DNA of 9,383 nucleotides. Source: Acidimicrobiia bacterium (GTDB lineage: Bacteria > Actinomycetota > Acidimicrobiia > Acidimicrobiales > Acidimicrobilacustridaceae). This document shows, in pieces, positions 6,901-9,383 of this stretch. Position 1 is the stretch's first letter. Each line of letters opens with the position of its first letter. The notes beneath the pieces were generated by a model that ran no database searches, was not told the DNA's origin, and worked only from the letters and a program-made list of their open reading frames with translations. The translations under genes and the position numbers were made by a program. The DNA lies in contig VERC01000079.1 in assembly GCA_018882825.1 (NCBI GenBank), forward strand, positions 1-9,383, in the 5' to 3' direction.

Positions 6901-6971
6901 AGCGGGTGACGGGAATCGAACCCGCGTTCTCAGCTTGGGAAGCTGATGTTCTGCCTCTGAACTACACCCGC
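6901..6971 (-). tRNA. tRNA-Gly (anticodon CCC)
   Basis: The minus strand folds into a full 71-nt cloverleaf. The acceptor stem is GCGGGTG/CACCCGC. The D arm is GTTC-AGAGGCA-GAAC. The anticodon stem is TCAGC/GCTGA with loop TTCCCAA, giving anticodon CCC for the codon GGG. The variable loop is 4 nt. The T arm is GCGGG-TTCGAAT-CCCGT with one G-U pair, and the discriminator base is U. The 3' CCA is not encoded. An acceptor stem starting GCGGG and U73 are both typical of bacterial tRNA-Gly. It reads away from the SnoaL-like gene and toward the glycosyltransferase gene. Confidence 0.97.
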
Positions 6972-6994
6972 GGGACCCTGACGGGAACGGGCAG

Positions 6995-7000
6995 ACAGTA
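6995..7000 (-). promoter_or_regulatory. Possible -10 box (TACTGT) of tRNA-Gly
   Basis: TACTGT on the minus strand fits TANNNT and lies 23 nt ahead of the mature tRNA 5' end, leaving room for a short leader. No clear -35 is seen at 16-18 bp. It is the best candidate in the 119-bp divergent gap. Confidence 0.35.
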
Positions 7001-7041
7001 GCCAGTGGGCCCGAGCGGGGGCCATCCGACGGCTCGGGGAA

Positions 7042-7058
7042 ACCATGACCCGGATGGT
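7042..7058. promoter_or_regulatory. Inverted repeat just upstream of a -10 box, candidate operator
   Basis: ACCAT-GACCCGG-ATGGT is a 17-bp dyad with perfect 5-bp arms, ending 2 bp before the TATCCT box of the SnoaL-like gene. It lies in the gap between two divergent transcription units, where a regulator such as a TetR- or MarR-type repressor often binds. No regulator gene is in the window, so this is only positional evidence. Confidence 0.3.
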
Positions 7059-7060
7059 CC

Positions 7061-7066
7061 TATCCT
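7061..7066 (+). promoter_or_regulatory. -10 box (TATCCT) of the SnoaL-like / exporter unit
   Basis: TATCCT matches the TANNNT pattern well. Transcription would start near 7073, giving a leader of about 18 nt that contains the GGGGGA ribosome binding site (about 7080-7085) ahead of the ATG at 7091. The -35 region is not recognisable. Confidence 0.5.
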
Positions 7067-7090
7067 CGGGCTCGACCAAGGGGGAACGAC

Positions 7091-7543
7091 ATGACCATGT
7101 CCATCGAAGAGATCTCCGACCGCATGGAGATCCAGGACCTGCTGGTGCGGTACTGCTACGCCGTCGACCATCGGAACTTCGACGACTTCCACAACGTCTT
7201 CACTCCCGACGCCGTCATCGACTACTCGGTGTTCGGTGGTTCGGTGGGTGGCGTCGACGAGACCATCGCCTTCCTGAAGGAGTCGATGCCGATGTTCTCG
7301 TCGTTCCAGCACATGATCTCGACCAGTCGCATCGAGCTCGACGGCGACACCGCCAAGGTCAAGACGATCTGCCACAACCCGATGGTGATGCCCATGGGCG
7401 AGGAGACCGTGGTGTTCACCTGTGGGCTCTGGTACGTCGACGAGATGGTGCGCACGCCGGACGGTTGGCGCATCGCCAAGCGTGTCGAGGAGAAGTCCTA
7501 CATGAAGGACATGCCCGGACTCCCCACCTCAGGCCCGGCCTGA
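7091..7543 (+). CDS. SnoaL-like / NTF2-like superfamily protein with an Asp-His dyad
   Basis: This 150-residue protein of the SnoaL_4 type is the usual length for the alpha+beta cone (NTF2) fold. Its N-terminal helix DRMEIQDLLVRYCYAVDHRN and FTPDAVIDYS, then GGVDETIAFLKESM, follow the family order (RxAIxDLxxxYxxAxDxxD..., FxxDaxxxy...). D26 and H74 sit at positions comparable to the catalytic D25/H73 of LinA dehydrochlorinase and the Asp/His of scytalone dehydratase, so a dehydratase, cyclase or isomerase activity on a small hydrophobic molecule is reasonable. H95 is another polar pocket candidate. The substrate is unknown. The start has GGGGGA 5-6 nt upstream; an in-frame ATG two codons later is possible. 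The MFS exporter gene begins 61 bp downstream in the same direction, suggesting one transcript. Confidence 0.9.
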   Translation: MTMSIEEISDRMEIQDLLVRYCYAVDHRNFDDFHNVFTPDAVIDYSVFGGSVGGVDETIAFLKESMPMFSSFQHMISTSRIELDGDTAKVKTICHNPMVMPMGEETVVFTCGLWYVDEMVRTPDGWRIAKRVEEKSYMKDMPGLPTSGPA

Positions 7544-7604
7544 GTGCGACCGTTGCGTCCGCCGTCGACGCGTCATCGAGGTCGCTCGTGATGGGCGTCG
7601 CCTC

Positions 7605-9233
7605 GTGTTGACGGTGCACTTCCAGCGGGTGCAGGAACGCGCTCTTGAGCGCCGATGGGCGATCCTCGCCGTGTTGTGCTTCGGCCTGTTGGTCATCGTC
7701 CTCGACAACTCGATCCTGAACGTGGCCCTCCCCACCATCCAGAAGAACCTGGACGCCACCTCGGGTGACCTCCAGTGGATCGTCGACTCGTACACGTTGG
7801 TGTTCGCCGGCCTGCTGCTCACCGCCGGCGCCCTCGGCGACCGGTTCGGTCGTCGCGGTGCGCTGCAGATCGGTTTCGTGCTGTTCGGGATCGGGTCGGT
7901 GCTCGCCGCGCTCTCCAGTACGTCGGGGATGTTGATCGGCACCCGTGCGTTCATGGGGATCGGAGGGGCGTTGATCATGCCGGCGACGCTGTCGATCATC
8001 ACCAATGTGTTCCCTCCCGCCGACCGAGCGAAGGCCATCGGCATATGGGCCGGGACCGCGGGGCTGGGCGGTGCGCTCGGTCCGCTCACCGGTGGGTTCC
8101 TCGTGACCCACTTCTACTGGGGGTCGGTGTTCCTGGTGAACGTGCCGATCGTGATCATCGGTCTCCTCGCCGGCGTGTTCCTCATCCCCACCTCGAAGGA
8201 TCCGTCGTCGCCGCGGCTTGACCCGATCGGTGCCGTGCTGTCGATCGTCGGACTGGCCCTCGTGCTCTACGCCATCATCGAGGCACCGGTGAAGGGATGG
8301 ACCTCGGTCGAGTCCCTCATGGTCGGATCGATCGGTCTGGTGGTCTGCATCACGTTCGTCGTCTGGGAATCGAGATCGGCCCATCCGATGCTCGACATCT
8401 CGTTCTTCCGCAAGCCCCGGTTCACGGCGGCGGCGATGGCCATCACGCTGGTGTTCTTCGCCATGTTCGGCTCGCTGTTCCTGCAGACGCAGTACTTCCA
8501 GTTCGTGCTGGGCTACAGCGCGCTGGGCACGGGCATCCGCATGATCCCGTTCGCGGCGGCGATGATGATCGTGGCCCCGATGAGCGCGCCGATCGCCGCC
8601 CGGTTGGGGTCGAAGGTGACGGTGGCCCTCGGGCTGGGCCTGGTCACCCTCGGGCTGCTGTCGCTCACGCAACTGCAGGTGGACACGCCCTACGTCAACA
8701 TCTTCTGGCGTCTGATGCTGATGTCGGCCGGGATGGGTCTCACCATGGCCCCGGCCACTGAATCGGTGATGGGTTCGCTGCCGCTGCACAAGGCCGGTGT
8801 CGGTTCGGCCGTCAACGACACCACCCGTCAGATCGGCGGCGCGCTGGGCGTGGCCGTCATCGGCTCGGTGTTGGCCACCACCTACGGCGACCGGATCGGT
8901 TCGTTCCTCGCCGGACTCGGTCTGCCCCTGCCGCAGGCCGCCGTCGATGCCGCCACCAACAACATCGGTGCGGTGAAGAATGGACTGGTGCCGGCCCTCG
9001 ATCAGGCCGGAGCGGTGGAGGTCGCCGCCCGCGTGAACGCAGTGGCCGATCAGGCCTTCGTCAGTGCGGTGCACTGGGGGGTGCTGGTGGCCGCCGCCGC
9101 CACCGCCATCGGTGTGGTCATGGTGCTGGTGTGGTTGCCGGCCCGGGCCACGACGGCGGCGGTCACCGAACAGGACATCGAGTTCGTGGATCAGGAGATC
9201 GTCGATCGGGTGGCGGCTCGCCGACAGCTCTGA
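7605..9233 (+). CDS. DHA2 family (EmrB/QacA type) MFS drug:H+ antiporter
   Basis: This protein of up to 542 residues has the 14-helix pattern of the DHA2 drug:proton antiporters. Visible motifs are LDNSILNVALP at 33-43 (motif D1 with the membrane-embedded Asp, D34), GALGDRFGRRG at 75-85 (motif A), RAFMGIGGALIMPA at 114-127 (motif B) and GLGGALGPLTGGFL at 153-166 (motif C, the antiporter signature). A late helix carries NDTTRQIGGALGVAVIGSV, typical of this family. The role is proton-driven export of a hydrophobic or cationic compound across the cytoplasmic membrane; specificity cannot be read. The start is uncertain: GTG 7605, TTG 7608, GTG 7614 and GTG 7629 are all in frame before the first helix and none has a good ribosome binding site. 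It follows the SnoaL-like gene by 61 bp, so it may be its partner exporter. Confidence 0.94.
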   Translation: MLTVHFQRVQERALERRWAILAVLCFGLLVIVLDNSILNVALPTIQKNLDATSGDLQWIVDSYTLVFAGLLLTAGALGDRFGRRGALQIGFVLFGIGSVLAALSSTSGMLIGTRAFMGIGGALIMPATLSIITNVFPPADRAKAIGIWAGTAGLGGALGPLTGGFLVTHFYWGSVFLVNVPIVIIGLLAGVFLIPTSKDPSSPRLDPIGAVLSIVGLALVLYAIIEAPVKGWTSVESLMVGSIGLVVCITFVVWESRSAHPMLDISFFRKPRFTAAAMAITLVFFAMFGSLFLQTQYFQFVLGYSALGTGIRMIPFAAAMMIVAPMSAPIAARLGSKVTVALGLGLVTLGLLSLTQLQVDTPYVNIFWRLMLMSAGMGLTMAPATESVMGSLPLHKAGVGSAVNDTTRQIGGALGVAVIGSVLATTYGDRIGSFLAGLGLPLPQAAVDAATNNIGAVKNGLVPALDQAGAVEVAARVNAVADQAFVSAVHWGVLVAAAATAIGVVMVLVWLPARATTAAVTEQDIEFVDQEIVDRVAARRQL

Positions 9234-9256
9234 CGGTCCGCGTCGGGACGCTCGTC

Positions 9257-9262
9257 TAGCCT
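9257..9262 (+). promoter_or_regulatory. -10 box (TAGCCT) of dcd, probably a leaderless transcript
   Basis: TAGCCT fits TANNNT and ends 7 nt before the GTG of dcd. There is no Shine-Dalgarno sequence between them. That spacing places the transcription start on or next to the start codon, the arrangement of leaderless mRNAs common in actinobacteria. Confidence 0.5.
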
Positions 9263-9269
9263 GCGGCTC

Positions 9270-9383
9270 GTGATCCTCTCCGACCGCCCCATCCGCGAAG
9301 AGATCGCGAACGGCCGCATCGGCATCGAGCCGTTCGACGACGCCTGTGTCCAGCCCTCGTCGGTCGACCTCCACATCGACCGG
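9270..9383 (+). CDS. dcd: dCTP deaminase, N-terminal 38 residues (3'-truncated by the window)
   Basis: From GTG at 9270 the frame reads [22 protein letters not shown] and then a V-Q-P-S-S-V-D-L segment. This is the highly conserved start of actinobacterial dCTP deaminase, a homotrimer of about 190 residues. It converts dCTP to dUTP and ammonia (some actinobacterial forms are bifunctional and go on to dUMP), feeding thymidylate synthesis in the cytoplasm. The active site and the residues that separate mono- from bifunctional forms lie beyond the window. The gene follows the MFS exporter stop by 36 bp but appears to have its own promoter. GTG is the only sensible start, since it gives the exact expected N-terminus. 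Confidence 0.92.
   Translation, partial: MILSDRPIREEIANGRIGIEPFDDACVQPSSVDLHIDR

Noticed and set aside
7416..9374. 652-codon minus-strand open frame opposite the MFS exporter
   Set aside because: It is extremely rich in His, Arg, Glu, Asp and Gly, the antisense pattern of a high-GC membrane-protein gene. The plus strand encodes an unmistakable DHA2 transporter.
1..9383. CRISPR array, insertion sequence, toxin-antitoxin or defence module
   Set aside because: No regularly spaced repeats, terminal inverted repeats, transposase or integrase motifs, or small paired genes of that kind were seen on either strand.

Overview
The window looks like an ordinary chromosomal segment of a high-GC actinobacterium. 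The evidence is the G/C-rich third codon positions, an F420-type luciferase-like oxidoreductase, GTG and probably CTG starts, a possible leaderless dcd gene with a TANNNT box, and a tRNA without encoded CCA. The overall flavour (LLM, EthD, SnoaL-like, GT-C, dcd) would suit Acidimicrobiia or a related class, but that placement is inference. I saw no phage, transposase, integrase, CRISPR or toxin-antitoxin module.

Layout. (1) At 1-642 (+) is the C-terminal part of an LLM-class oxidoreductase, cut by the window edge. (2) From 6831 down to 686 four minus-strand genes follow one another: a GT-C type polytopic glycosyltransferase (6831-4747), a 94-residue EthD-like protein (4676-4392), a GDT1/TMEM165 (UPF0016) cation transporter (4395-3823) that overlaps EthD by 4 bp and appears to start with CTG, and a 1023-residue exported, probably lipid-anchored, cysteine-rich protein of unknown function (3757-686). 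Gaps are 70, -4 and 65 bp, so read-through is possible. (3) tRNA-Gly(CCC) lies at 6971-6901 (-), just upstream of the glycosyltransferase. (4) Divergent from it on the plus strand are a SnoaL/NTF2-like small enzyme (7091-7543) and a DHA2 (EmrB/QacA) 14-TM MFS exporter (7605-9233), a plausible two-gene unit. (5) The window ends in the first 38 codons of dcd (dCTP deaminase) at 9270.

How the genes work together: the only convincing functional couplings are EthD-GDT1 (overlapping stop and start) and SnoaL-like plus exporter (61 bp gap; modification of a small molecule plus efflux is a guess). The most novel item is the large exported protein. It has an N-terminal domain, a glycine-rich hydrophobic stretch followed by a long amphipathic helix, and a cysteine- and aromatic-rich C-terminal half. 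I recognise no family in it. No stretch longer than 120 bp lacks a gene.
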